This document shows positions 23,778 through 32,123 of a stretch of 49,279 bases of DNA, piece after piece. The notes under the pieces are model-generated. The model saw nothing but the letters and a program-made list of their open reading frames with translations. It was not told the origin of the DNA and searched no databases. Each line of letters begins with the position of its first letter. The stretch's first letter is position 1. A program made the translations under genes and the position numbers. The stretch comes from Bradyrhizobium sp. BRP22. GTDB taxonomy: Bacteria > Pseudomonadota > Alphaproteobacteria > Rhizobiales > Xanthobacteraceae. The DNA lies in the NCBI RefSeq assembly GCF_020194175.1, contig NZ_JADYVX010000049.1, positions 1 to 49,279 on the forward strand, written 5' to 3'.

Positions 23778-25378
23778 TTACGCTGGAGATGATGCCGCCA
23801 CTGATGTTCGGCGGCATGATCATTGCCATGCTGATCGGCTATCCCGTGGCGTTCACGCTGGCCGCAGTCGGGCTTTCGTTCGGATTCCTTTCAATCTATC
23901 TCGGCTTCTTCGACTTCAACTTCCTACAGGCGATCCCGGGCCGCATCTTCGGCAGCGTGCTATCCAACGAGCTCCTGCTCGCGATCCCCTTCTTCACCTT
24001 CATGGGTGCGGTCCTGGAACGATGCGGGCTTGCCGAGGACATGCTGGATTCGATGGGCCAGTTGTTCGGCCCGATCCGCGGCGGCCTCGGCTATTCCGTC
24101 ATCATCGTCGGCTTCATCCTGGGCGCGATCACCGGCACGGTGGCAGCGCAGGTGATCGCGATGGCGCTGATCTCGATGCCGGTGATGATCCGCTACGGCT
24201 ACAACATCCGCTACATCACCGGCGTGCTGGCGGCCTCCGGCACCATTACGCAACTGGTGCCACCGTCGCTGGTCCTGATCGTGCTCGCCGACCAGCTCGG
24301 CAAATCGGTCGGCGACATGTATCTCGGCGCCTGGGGGCCGTCGATCTTCCAGATCCTGCTGTTCGCCGGCTACACCTTCCTGCTCGGCATCATCAAGCCA
24401 AGCCACGTGCCGGCGGTGCCAAAGGAAGCGCGCACCCTGGCCGGCTGGGCACTGTGGAAGAAGTGCCTGCTCGGCATCATCCCCTCGGCGGTGCTGATCT
24501 TCGTTGTGCTCGGCACCATGATGATGGGCCTTGCGACGCCGACAGAAGCCGGCGCCATGGGCGCGGTCGGCGCCATCGTGCTCGCCGCGATCCATCACAA
24601 GGAATTCAGCTCGGCCGGCCACAAGGCCCTGATCGCCGGCGTCATTGCCGCAGGCATCGGCACCATCGTCGCGATCCTCTACAGCGAGAACCTGGTCTTC
24701 AAGATCCTGTTCGCCATCACCTACCTTGCGGTGGTCTGGATCTGCCTCGAAGCGGTGCGCATTCCCGACCTGCGCGACCTGATCAAGCAGGGCTACGAGA
24801 CGACCATGCGTATCACCAGCATGGTCACCTTCATCCTGATCGGTTCGACCTGCTTCTCGGTGGTGTTCCTCGGCGTGTCCGGCGGCGTCTGGCTCGAGCA
24901 CCATCTGACCTCGCTGCCCGGCGGCGTCTGGGGTTTCCTGATCTTCATCAATCTTTTTATCTTCTTCCTGGCCTTCTTCCTCGACTTCTTCGAGATCGCC
25001 TTCATCATCCTGCCGATGATCGCGCCGGTTGCACAAAAGATCCTGGCACCTGTCGTCGGGCCCGACGCGGCGCTGATCTGGTTCGGCGTCATGCTCTGCG
25101 TGAACATGCAGACCTCGTTCCTGCACCCGCCGTTCGGCTTCGCGCTGTTCTACCTGCGCGGCGTGGCGCCGAAGGAGGTGAAGAGCTCCGACATCTATTG
25201 GGGCGCGATGCCCTGGATCGGATTGCAGGCGATCATGGTTGCGCTGGTGATCGCCTTCCCGATCACGGTGACCGCCCTGCTCGAGAAGCCGCTCGACGTC
25301 GACCTGAACAAGGTGAAGATCGAGGTGCCGCAGATCGACCTGCCGCCGCTGGAATTGGGTCCTACGCCGAAACAATAA
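23774..25378 (+). CDS. TRAP transporter large permease (DctM type), first copy
   Basis: A 534-residue permease with about fourteen hydrophobic segments, the Na+-coupled translocating subunit. Family features include GYPVAFTLAAVGL near the N-terminus, LLAIPFFTFMGAVLERCG near 70, APEAGAMG-like TPTEAGAMGAVGA near 255 and MQTSFLHPPFGFALFYLR near 445. Unlike minimal DctM (about 430 residues) it has an inserted pair of helices around residues 285-330 and an extended C-terminus ending in an acidic/Pro tail (PQIDLPPLELGP), as in TakM-like permeases. The tail is shared with the second copy. Confidence 0.92.
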   Translation: MITLEMMPPLMFGGMIIAMLIGYPVAFTLAAVGLSFGFLSIYLGFFDFNFLQAIPGRIFGSVLSNELLLAIPFFTFMGAVLERCGLAEDMLDSMGQLFGPIRGGLGYSVIIVGFILGAITGTVAAQVIAMALISMPVMIRYGYNIRYITGVLAASGTITQLVPPSLVLIVLADQLGKSVGDMYLGAWGPSIFQILLFAGYTFLLGIIKPSHVPAVPKEARTLAGWALWKKCLLGIIPSAVLIFVVLGTMMMGLATPTEAGAMGAVGAIVLAAIHHKEFSSAGHKALIAGVIAAGIGTIVAILYSENLVFKILFAITYLAVVWICLEAVRIPDLRDLIKQGYETTMRITSMVTFILIGSTCFSVVFLGVSGGVWLEHHLTSLPGGVWGFLIFINLFIFFLAFFLDFFEIAFIILPMIAPVAQKILAPVVGPDAALIWFGVMLCVNMQTSFLHPPFGFALFYLRGVAPKEVKSSDIYWGAMPWIGLQAIMVALVIAFPITVTALLEKPLDVDLNKVKIEVPQIDLPPLELGPTPKQ

Positions 25379-25484
25379 CAGGACGGTAGGACCGATCTAG
25401 CCAGTTCCTTCCCGAATCCCTGACCGGCGCAGGACGGGCGATCCGCCTACCGCACCGCCAATTCCCCTTCAATATCAACAAACT

Positions 25485-25624
25485 TCCGATTGACGCCGGC
25501 TCCGACCGCTGGTTTGGTGCGGCGGGCTTCACGCTAGCTTGGCTGGATAAGCCACTGCGCCTGCCGGGCGCGGTCAAGACTGCAGAAGCTCCAAAACGGG
25601 GAGGATGACCGGTTGCAATCGCTC
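25485..25624 (+). repeat. Duplicated leader upstream of the second TRAP pair
   Basis: Homologous to 23001-23140. Here the GGGGAGGATG segment serves as ribosome binding site for the TTG start of the second small permease. This shows that the duplication which produced the two QM pairs included about 140 bases of leader. Confidence 0.65.
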
Positions 25625-26194
25625 TTGAAATTGAGCCGTGGCATTGACGCGTTCACACGCTGGACCGGCAAGCGCCTGGCATGGCTTATCCTGGTCGCGG
25701 TGGTCATTTCGGCGGTCAACGCCGTCGTCCGCAAGACGCTCGATACCTCCTCCAACTCCTGGCTCGAGCTTCAATGGGTGCTGTTCAGTGTCGTGTTCCT
25801 GTTGTGCTCGCCCTGGACCTTGCTCGACAACGAGCACATCCGGATCGATATCATCAACAACACGCTGCCCAAGAAGGTGCGCAACGTCATCGACGTCGTC
25901 GGTCATGCGTTTTTCCTGATGCCGCTCTGTATCGTCATGATCATCACCGGCGGTCCCTTCTTCATGCGCTCTTACGAGCTCAATGAGCAATCCGGCAATG
26001 CCGGGGGCCTGCCGCAGTGGCCGGCCAAGTCGCTGATCGTCATCGGATTCGCTTTTCTGTTGGTCCAAGGCATATCCGAGCTGATCAAGCGCATCGCCGT
26101 GATGCGCGGCCTCATTCCGGATCCGCACGACACGCAGGTGAATGCCTTGGAGGCGGAAGTCGAACACGTCATTGAAGCGATCGAAAAGCGCTGA
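25613..26194 (+). CDS. TRAP transporter small permease (DctQ type), second copy
   Basis: A 193-residue four-helix membrane protein, paralogous to the one at 23235 (NSWLELQWVLFSVVFLLCS against NGWLEAQWYMFAVLVMFGA). The start is a TTG with GGGGAGG nine bases upstream; no ATG gives a complete first helix. The C-terminus is longer than in the first copy and ends in an acidic helix (VNALEAEVEHVIEAIEKR). The large permease follows 26 bases later. Confidence 0.88.
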   Translation: MQSLLKLSRGIDAFTRWTGKRLAWLILVAVVISAVNAVVRKTLDTSSNSWLELQWVLFSVVFLLCSPWTLLDNEHIRIDIINNTLPKKVRNVIDVVGHAFFLMPLCIVMIITGGPFFMRSYELNEQSGNAGGLPQWPAKSLIVIGFAFLLVQGISELIKRIAVMRGLIPDPHDTQVNALEAEVEHVIEAIEKR

Positions 26195-26220
26195 TTGCAG
26201 GCGATCGCAGAGGATTTTGG

Positions 26221-27876
26221 ATGACAGCCTTTCTCATCGACAACATGGCGCCTATCATGTTTGCGGCGCTGGTCATCACGCTCCTGCTCGGCTATCCCGC
26301 GGCCTTTTCGCTGGGCGCCGTTGGACTCATCTTCGCTGTCGTTGGAATCGAGCTTGGACAATTCCACCCCGACTTCCTGCAGGCGCTGCCCGAACGCGTC
26401 TACGGGGTGATGAACAACGACACGCTGTTGGCGATTCCCTTCTTCACCTTCATGGGATTGGTGCTCGAACGATCCGGCATGGCCGAGGATCTGCTCGATA
26501 CGATTGGCCAGTTGTTCGGCACCGTCCGCGGCGGCCTCGCCTACGCCGTCATTTTCGTCGGCGCCCTGCTTGCTGCCACCACCGGTGTCGTCGCCGCCTC
26601 CGTGATCTCGATGGGGTTGATCTCGCTGCCGATCATGTTGCGTTACGGCTACGACCGACGAGTAGCCAGCGGCGTTATCGCGGCCTCCGGCACGCTGGCC
26701 CAGATCATCCCCCCTTCGCTGGTGCTGATCGTGATGGCCGACCAGCTCGGCAAGTCGGTTGGCGACATGTACGAAGGCGCGTTCATTCCAGGCCTCGTGC
26801 TTGCCGGCCTCTATGCCGCCTACGCGTTCCTGATCTCGATGTTGTTCCCCAAGGCGACGCCCGGCCTTCCTGTGGAAGCTATTGGCTTCCGCGAGAAGAA
26901 CGGCGGCCGCGGGCTGTGGTCGCTCGGCGTCCTGTTCATCGCAAGCTGCGCGTTCGGCTGGCTCATGATGCGGGGCTCCACCGTGACCGGCGCGGACTAT
27001 GTCGTGCTCACCATGCTCTACGGCATCCTGTTCGCGTTCTTCGTCGCGGTCCTGAACTGGATCGTCGACAAGCTCACAGGCTTCCGCTTCCTCTCGGCGA
27101 TGGCGCAGCAGACCACGTTCGTGATGGTCCCGCCGCTGTTCCTGATCTTCCTGGTGCTCGGCACCATCTTCATCGGCCTTGCCACACCGACCGAAGGCGG
27201 CGCGATGGGTGCCGCGGGCGCGATCATTCTCGGTGCCATCAAGCGCCGCTTGAGCTGGGATCTGATTCGCCAAGCCGTGGAATCGACTGCGAAACTGTCG
27301 GCTTTCGTGGTGTTCATCCTGGTCGGCGCCCGTGTCTTCTCGCTGACTTTCTACGGAGTCAACGGGCACGTTTGGGTCGAGCATCTCCTGACGTCTCTGC
27401 CCGGCGGTCAGATCGGCTTCCTGATCGTCGTCAATGCCATTGTCTTCGTCCTCGCCTTCTTCCTCGACTTCTTCGAACTCGCCTTCATCGTGATCCCGCT
27501 GCTCGGGCCCGCGGCAGAGAAGCTCGGCATCGACCTGATCTGGTTCGGCGTGATCCTTGGCGTCAACATGCAGACCTCGTTCATGCATCCTCCGTTCGGC
27601 TTTGCGCTGTTCTATTTGCGCTCGGTTGCGCCGAAGGAGACCTATACCGATCGCGTCACCGGCAAGCGCATGGAGCCGGTGACAACGGGCCAGATCTATT
27701 GGGGTGCGGTGCCGTTCGTGGTGATCCAGATCATCATGGTGGGCCTGGTCATCATGTTCCCGGCAATGGTGATGCACTACAAAGGCGCCGCCTCGACCGT
27801 CGATCCGAACTCCGTCAAGATCGAGATTCCGCAGATAGAATTGCCGCCGCTCGATTTCGGACAGCCCAAAAACTGA
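26221..27876 (+). CDS. TRAP transporter large permease (DctM type), second copy
   Basis: A 551-residue polytopic permease collinear with the copy at 23774 along its whole length, including MQTSFMHPPFGFALFYLRSV and the C-terminal PQIELPPLDFG tail. It differs mainly in the central region (residues 215-300) and in a short insertion near 478 (TDRVTGKRMEPVTTG). Two full QM pairs side by side with no receptor between them suggest either two substrates served by different receptors or a retained duplicate. Na+ recycling could be supplied by the NhaD gene just downstream. Confidence 0.92.
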   Translation: MTAFLIDNMAPIMFAALVITLLLGYPAAFSLGAVGLIFAVVGIELGQFHPDFLQALPERVYGVMNNDTLLAIPFFTFMGLVLERSGMAEDLLDTIGQLFGTVRGGLAYAVIFVGALLAATTGVVAASVISMGLISLPIMLRYGYDRRVASGVIAASGTLAQIIPPSLVLIVMADQLGKSVGDMYEGAFIPGLVLAGLYAAYAFLISMLFPKATPGLPVEAIGFREKNGGRGLWSLGVLFIASCAFGWLMMRGSTVTGADYVVLTMLYGILFAFFVAVLNWIVDKLTGFRFLSAMAQQTTFVMVPPLFLIFLVLGTIFIGLATPTEGGAMGAAGAIILGAIKRRLSWDLIRQAVESTAKLSAFVVFILVGARVFSLTFYGVNGHVWVEHLLTSLPGGQIGFLIVVNAIVFVLAFFLDFFELAFIVIPLLGPAAEKLGIDLIWFGVILGVNMQTSFMHPPFGFALFYLRSVAPKETYTDRVTGKRMEPVTTGQIYWGAVPFVVIQIIMVGLVIMFPAMVMHYKGAASTVDPNSVKIEIPQIELPPLDFGQPKN

Positions 27877-27952
27877 TTCGGCTTTGCCCTGTCCGGGAGA
27901 TCACGGCGGATAGCCATCGCCTGCAGAACGGCTGGTTTAGAGGGTTAGGTTC

Positions 27953-29233
27953 TTGTTAGCCGCAATCATTACGACCTTCGTTGTCGCCTACGCCGCGATC
28001 GCGCTGGAACACCCGATCGGCATCAACAAATCGGCCTCCGCCTTGCTGGGCGCGGGACTGCTCTGGACGCTGTATGCCGTCGGGAGCAGCGATCCGGCGC
28101 TGATCGACAAGCAGCTCAACGAATCCGTCTCCGAAACCGCCCAGATCGTCTTCTTCCTGCTCGGCGCGATGACGATCGTCGAAGTGATCGACGCCCATAA
28201 CGGTTTCGAGGTCATCACCTCACTGATCCGCACCAAGAAGCAAGTCAGCCTGATATGGCTGGTCGGTTTCGTGACTTTCTTCCTGAGTGCGGTCCTGGAC
28301 AATCTGACGACCACGATCGTGATGATATCGCTGATGCGGAAGCTGCTTTATCACCCGAGCGACCGCCTGTTCTTCGCCTCCATGATCGTGATCGCGGCCA
28401 ATGCCGGCGGAGCCTGGTCGCCGATCGGCGATGTCACCACGACGATGCTGTGGATCGGCGGACAGATCACCCCGCTTGCGATCATCAAGGGCGTTTTCCT
28501 GGCCTCGCTGATCAACCTCGTCGTTCCCCTTTTTGTCGTGAGCTATCTGCTGAGGAACAAGGAAATCCCGGCGCTAAGCACGCGGGGGCGCGGCACCGCC
28601 GGCACCAGCATGTTCGAACGCAACCTGATGTTCTACCTGGGCCTCGGCATCTTGATCGCGGTGCCCGCCTTCAAGGCCGTGACGCACCTGCCGCCGTTCA
28701 TGGGAATCCTTTTTGGACTGGGCATCCTCTGGATGGTTGGAGAGCTGATCCATCGACACAAGGAGGAAGATGAAAAGAAGCACCTCACCCTCCTCCACGC
28801 GCTGACGCGGATCGACATGGGCTCGATCGTATTTTTCGTCGGGATATTGCTGGCGGTCGCGGCGCTCGAGCACACCCATGTCCTGGCCATGCTGGCCAAC
28901 TGGCTGGCGGCCGCGTTCGGGCGCGAGGACATCATCGTCATTGCACTCGGCCTGGTCAGCGCCGTGATCGACAATGTGCCGCTCGTGGCGGCGGCCATGG
29001 GCATGTACAGCCTGACGCAATATCCGCCTGACAGCTTCCTGTGGGAGTTCGTGGCCTATTGCGCCGGCACCGGCGGATCGATCCTGATCATCGGCTCGGC
29101 GGCCGGCGTCGCCGCGATGGGCTTGGAGAAGATCCAGTTCTTCTGGTACGTCCGGCGCATCAGCGGCCTCGCTTTGCTCGGCTATTTCGCCGGAGCGGCC
29201 GCCTACATCATCCAGTACAGGCTGCTGGATTAG
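27953..29233 (+). CDS. nhaD: Na+/H+ antiporter NhaD
   Basis: A 426-residue antiporter of the ion transporter (IT) superfamily with about twelve helices, exchanging cytosolic Na+ for H+. Hallmarks are SAVLDNLTTTIVMISLM near residue 105, GGAWSPIGDVTTTMLW near 145 and SAVIDNVPLVAAAMGMY near 340. The start is a TTG at 27953 preceded by GAGGG; no upstream ATG gives a better N-terminus. It follows two Na+-coupled TRAP permease pairs on the same strand with a 76-base gap, so co-expression to restore the Na+ gradient is a reasonable inference. Confidence 0.9.
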   Translation: MLAAIITTFVVAYAAIALEHPIGINKSASALLGAGLLWTLYAVGSSDPALIDKQLNESVSETAQIVFFLLGAMTIVEVIDAHNGFEVITSLIRTKKQVSLIWLVGFVTFFLSAVLDNLTTTIVMISLMRKLLYHPSDRLFFASMIVIAANAGGAWSPIGDVTTTMLWIGGQITPLAIIKGVFLASLINLVVPLFVVSYLLRNKEIPALSTRGRGTAGTSMFERNLMFYLGLGILIAVPAFKAVTHLPPFMGILFGLGILWMVGELIHRHKEEDEKKHLTLLHALTRIDMGSIVFFVGILLAVAALEHTHVLAMLANWLAAAFGREDIIVIALGLVSAVIDNVPLVAAAMGMYSLTQYPPDSFLWEFVAYCAGTGGSILIIGSAAGVAAMGLEKIQFFWYVRRISGLALLGYFAGAAAYIIQYRLLD

Positions 29234-29278
29234 GGTGCCTCGTTGCGCCTGCGACCTGTGCGGCGCTATATATAAGCG

Positions 29279-29629
29279 ATGTCCCGCGATTTTCGCCTTC
29301 ATCGGGTCCCCGTCGACGTTCTCGACTATGAGATCGCCCAAGAGCAGGCCGTTGCGCTCGGGCGGATTGGGCGCGCGCTGGAGAAGGCGCTCGCCAGGCT
29401 GCGGGAGTTCGATGCCGCCCATCACCGCTCGGGTGCACCGGAGCCAGCGCGGCAGGCACGGCGCGCCCTGGTGACTGAGGCCGGCCACGCGCTCTGGATG
29501 TTCGTGGTGCAGCGAGAGGCGTGCGGCCTGCGCGACAGCCGTACTCTCATTCGCGACTATGACGTGCCGGACGAGGTGCAGCAGTGCATGGGGCCGGTCC
29601 TCGCCACATCGATGCGGACCGCGGGATAA
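29279..29629 (+). CDS. Conserved hypothetical protein (116 aa, DUF6665-like)
   Basis: A helical soluble protein (LDYEIAQEQAVALGRIGRAL near residue 15-34, LVTEAGHALWMFVVQREACG near 64-83, LIRDYDVPDEVQ near 89-100). From memory the pattern fits a family of short alphaproteobacterial proteins now numbered DUF6665; I am not certain of the number. Function is unknown. It follows nhaD by 45 bases on the same strand and is the last intact gene before a stretch of fragments. Confidence 0.65.
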   Translation: MSRDFRLHRVPVDVLDYEIAQEQAVALGRIGRALEKALARLREFDAAHHRSGAPEPARQARRALVTEAGHALWMFVVQREACGLRDSRTLIRDYDVPDEVQQCMGPVLATSMRTAG

Positions 29630-29875
29630 CTTACTGAGTTTCGATTCCAAAGGTGAACCCGGGCCTCGAACAGGCAACATTCATGTGCCGCAAGATTCGC
29701 GGGTTTGCGATCTTCTCGGCGCCGCCGCAAACGCCGGCATCGGATGTGCTGTTCGGTTTAGCGAATGCACAAGGCCTGTTCTGGCAGATTCGTGCTTTTA
29801 TGAAATCGCCAGCAAGTTTTTTCCCGACGGAGAGTGGCGGCACTGTCAGAGTGATCTTATTGCTTTGGACCGGCT

Positions 29876-29991
29876 GCGATGAACGCATGGCAGAGGGACT
29901 ACCCGACGCGTTGTGATGACGCCGGAGGCGCTGCAATCCTATGGCTGGCGCGTGGCGTTCCTGCTCGGAGTCGTATGCCTGCCGTTCGGGT
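29876..29991 (+). pseudogene. Fused fragments: C-terminus of an unknown gene plus 77 bp of an MFS gene
   Basis: Bases 29876-29914 resemble 32051-32090, the tail of an unknown gene (AMRAWQKDVPDAL-like). Directly joined is 29915-29991, which matches 32684-32760, an internal part of the MFS gene downstream, at 76 of 77 bases. Neither piece is a functional gene here. The joint drops about 590 bases that separate the two pieces at the downstream locus. The preceding bases 29630-29875 read as broken protein-like text (SKFFPDGEWRHC) with no start. Confidence 0.7.
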
Positions 29992-30013
29992 ACGTCCGCT
30001 TAAGCGCCCATCG

Positions 30014-30955
30014 CTATGGACCACGAGCCTTGACGAGTCTGAGCGCCTCCCACCATTTTCTGAGCGGCTGGTAGTAAGGATCGGTAACAAGCTCACGATT
30101 GGGGAGTCCGGTTGCGACGATCGTCGTATACATGTCAGATCGGGCCACAAAAATCTGACGCATGAGAAAGTATTCGTCATATTTCTTGGCTGGCTTCATC
30201 GGATTGCCTGCGATCGTGAGTCCGCTGAATCTGAAGTAGCCGCGAAGATACGCCTTATTCTGCGTCCGATGCATCTTTTGAATTTCGAATCTGGCATCAG
30301 GCATTGCCTTGTCCCACATTCGGAGCCAATCGAAGAAGTTGAGCAATTCCTCGGTCGTCGGGTCGGCCCCGGCCCCGTGGCGGATCGAGCGCACGATGAC
30401 AAATGGGTACATCCGCTTCAGCACGTGGCTATCGTCGATCGATACTTCCCCGGTGCCTTTCCATAGCAGGCACATTTTTTCTTCTTCGCCGGCGACGAGT
30501 TCATATCCAGCGCTCAGGTGCGGGTCTTCCATCAGGCTCGAACCAAACCATTCAGAGAAGATCTCTTTGAGAGTTGATCTCTTGAAAGTCCAGAGCGACG
30601 CGGGCAGCGTCTGTGCAAGCACAATGTTGAAGTCTCTGTGATGCTCTGCGGTTGGACCGAGACCGATCGGCACATCCGTCGGCTCCAGTTCACTAATGCT
30701 CGGAAACTGCTCATCGACCAGTGCCCCCGCGCCAGCTTGTTTCGTAAGACGATCCAGATCTCGCTGATGTTCGGAAACGAGATAGCCAATTTGCCTCTTG
30801 TAATCGTCTGTCTCTCGCTTGTTGAGATAGCTGGCCGCTCGCCAACCTGCCGCAAGTACGGCGCCATATGACGCAACGACGGATCCCAAGAGCGTGGCAG
30901 CTGCGCCAGGATGAGCGACAAGCAAATCAATTATCGGCTTGGTTTCATCCGGCAT
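30014..30955 (-). CDS. Hypothetical protein with N-terminal membrane segment
   Basis: A 313-residue protein of unknown family. Residues 12-40 form one hydrophobic segment (AAATLLGSVVASYGAVLAAG), followed by a charged helix with coiled-coil character (NKRETDDYKRQIGYLVSEHQ) and a mixed alpha/beta soluble domain of about 240 residues with no motif I recognise. Composition is less GC-rich than the surroundings, which with the adjacent fragments suggests acquisition by transfer. It faces a DUF4239 membrane protein across a 238-base gap that holds no clear signal. Confidence 0.65.
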   Translation of the reverse strand: MPDETKPIIDLLVAHPGAAATLLGSVVASYGAVLAAGWRAASYLNKRETDDYKRQIGYLVSEHQRDLDRLTKQAGAGALVDEQFPSISELEPTDVPIGLGPTAEHHRDFNIVLAQTLPASLWTFKRSTLKEIFSEWFGSSLMEDPHLSAGYELVAGEEEKMCLLWKGTGEVSIDDSHVLKRMYPFVIVRSIRHGAGADPTTEELLNFFDWLRMWDKAMPDARFEIQKMHRTQNKAYLRGYFRFSGLTIAGNPMKPAKKYDEYFLMRQIFVARSDMYTTIVATGLPNRELVTDPYYQPLRKWWEALRLVKARGP

Positions 30956-31193
30956 CAGACAAAAACCCGCGGAGCATCAAAAGCCCCTGACAGTCGGAAA
31001 CATCAACGTCAAAGAACGATAACCAGCATAACTGCACCATAGCCACATTTCAAGTTGTGATAGAGCCGAGAAAGAAATGCTATCCTTCGGCTTCAGACGC
31101 GGATGCAAAATCGGGCCGATCGTGCCGCGTTGAGGCCAGGCGAGTGGCCACAAATTTGCAGCGCGAGCTTAGTATACTGGTGGGGAAACGCGG

Positions 31194-31979
31194 ATGAGCG
31201 ACTGGTTACACAATCTTTCGGTGCCGTGGATGGCGCTCGCCATCTTCGCCTTCACCTATCTTCTTGCGATGCTGATTTTCGCGGGCGTTACGATAGTATC
31301 GACCAAGGGCCGAACAGCTTCATTCAAGTCGGTCTCTCCCGGCATGTTGCCGGTACTCGGCATCATATTCGGCCTGTTTGTTGCCTTCACCGCGTCGCAG
31401 GTCTGGAGTGACAGTGATCGCGCCAGCTCGGCGGTAAGCCGCGAAGCCAGTTCGCTGCGAGCGGTCATCCTTCTCGCTGGCGGTTTGCCTGCAGAGCAGG
31501 AGACGCGCTTGCGCAGCCTCGTTCGTGACTACGTCGAGCAAACAGTAGCCGTCGAATGGCCAATGATGGCGCGCAAAACTGCTTCGCTAACGGTGGATCC
31601 CCCCGCTCTCGCCCAGGTGCTGCAGCTCGTCGTTTCGATCTCGGCGCAAGGTGCAGGCCAGCAGACGGCGCAACGCGAAATCATCACAGCCTTGCAGTCC
31701 GCGCTGGACGCACGAAGACAACGGATCATCGTCAGCCAGTCAGAAGTCAATTCGGTCAAGTGGTTGTGCCTCTACCTGCAGGCCATATGCGAGTTGCTGG
31801 TGATCGCCCTCGTTCACTGCGATAATCGGTTGGGATCAGCAATCGCGATGTGGCTGTTCGCGACCGGAGCGGCAACCTCGGTTTTGCTGATTGCCACTCA
31901 TGATCGGCCATTCACGGGCCAGATTTCGATAGGGCCCGCGCCGTTGCTGCAAATCATGCCCGAGAAGACGGCAAGCTGA
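31194..31979 (+). CDS. DUF4239 (bestrophin-like) membrane protein
   Basis: A 261-residue protein with two N-terminal helices (residues 10-35 and 50-70) and two C-terminal helices (residues 185-235) around a cytosolic or periplasmic helical middle. The segment GLFVAFTASQVWSDSDRASSAVSREASSLRA is the DUF4239 signature (family described as bestrophin-like; a channel role is proposed by analogy only). It sits between fragmented DNA on both sides and probably came with the neighbouring hypothetical gene. Confidence 0.75.
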   Translation: MSDWLHNLSVPWMALAIFAFTYLLAMLIFAGVTIVSTKGRTASFKSVSPGMLPVLGIIFGLFVAFTASQVWSDSDRASSAVSREASSLRAVILLAGGLPAEQETRLRSLVRDYVEQTVAVEWPMMARKTASLTVDPPALAQVLQLVVSISAQGAGQQTAQREIITALQSALDARRQRIIVSQSEVNSVKWLCLYLQAICELLVIALVHCDNRLGSAIAMWLFATGAATSVLLIATHDRPFTGQISIGPAPLLQIMPEKTAS

Positions 31980-31993
31980 TATGCGTCGGGTTG

Positions 31994-32092
31994 TACCGAC
32001 ATTTTTTTGGGCGGCTAACAGCCGTCCATCTCGAACTAGTGACCGCGGCTGCGATGCGCGCATGGCAGAAGGACGTTCCCGATGCGTTGTAA
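31994..32092 (+). pseudogene. C-terminal remnant of an unknown gene
   Basis: One frame ending in TAA at 32090 reads protein-like text without a start (RLTAVHLELVTAAAMRAWQK then DVPDAL). Its last 40 bases are about 85 percent alike to 29876-29914. It precedes the MFS gene and looks like the end of a gene whose body was lost when the 30.0-32.0 kb segment arrived. Confidence 0.45.
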
Positions 32093-32123
32093 GTACTCGC
32101 GAGAGGACGAATAATGCTCACCA

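Noticed and set aside
23960..27777. Two very long minus-strand frames (471 and 601 codons) opposite the TRAP permeases
   Set aside because: Their His/Asp/Glu/Arg-rich text mirrors the hydrophobic codons of the permeases; no motifs, no ribosome sites.
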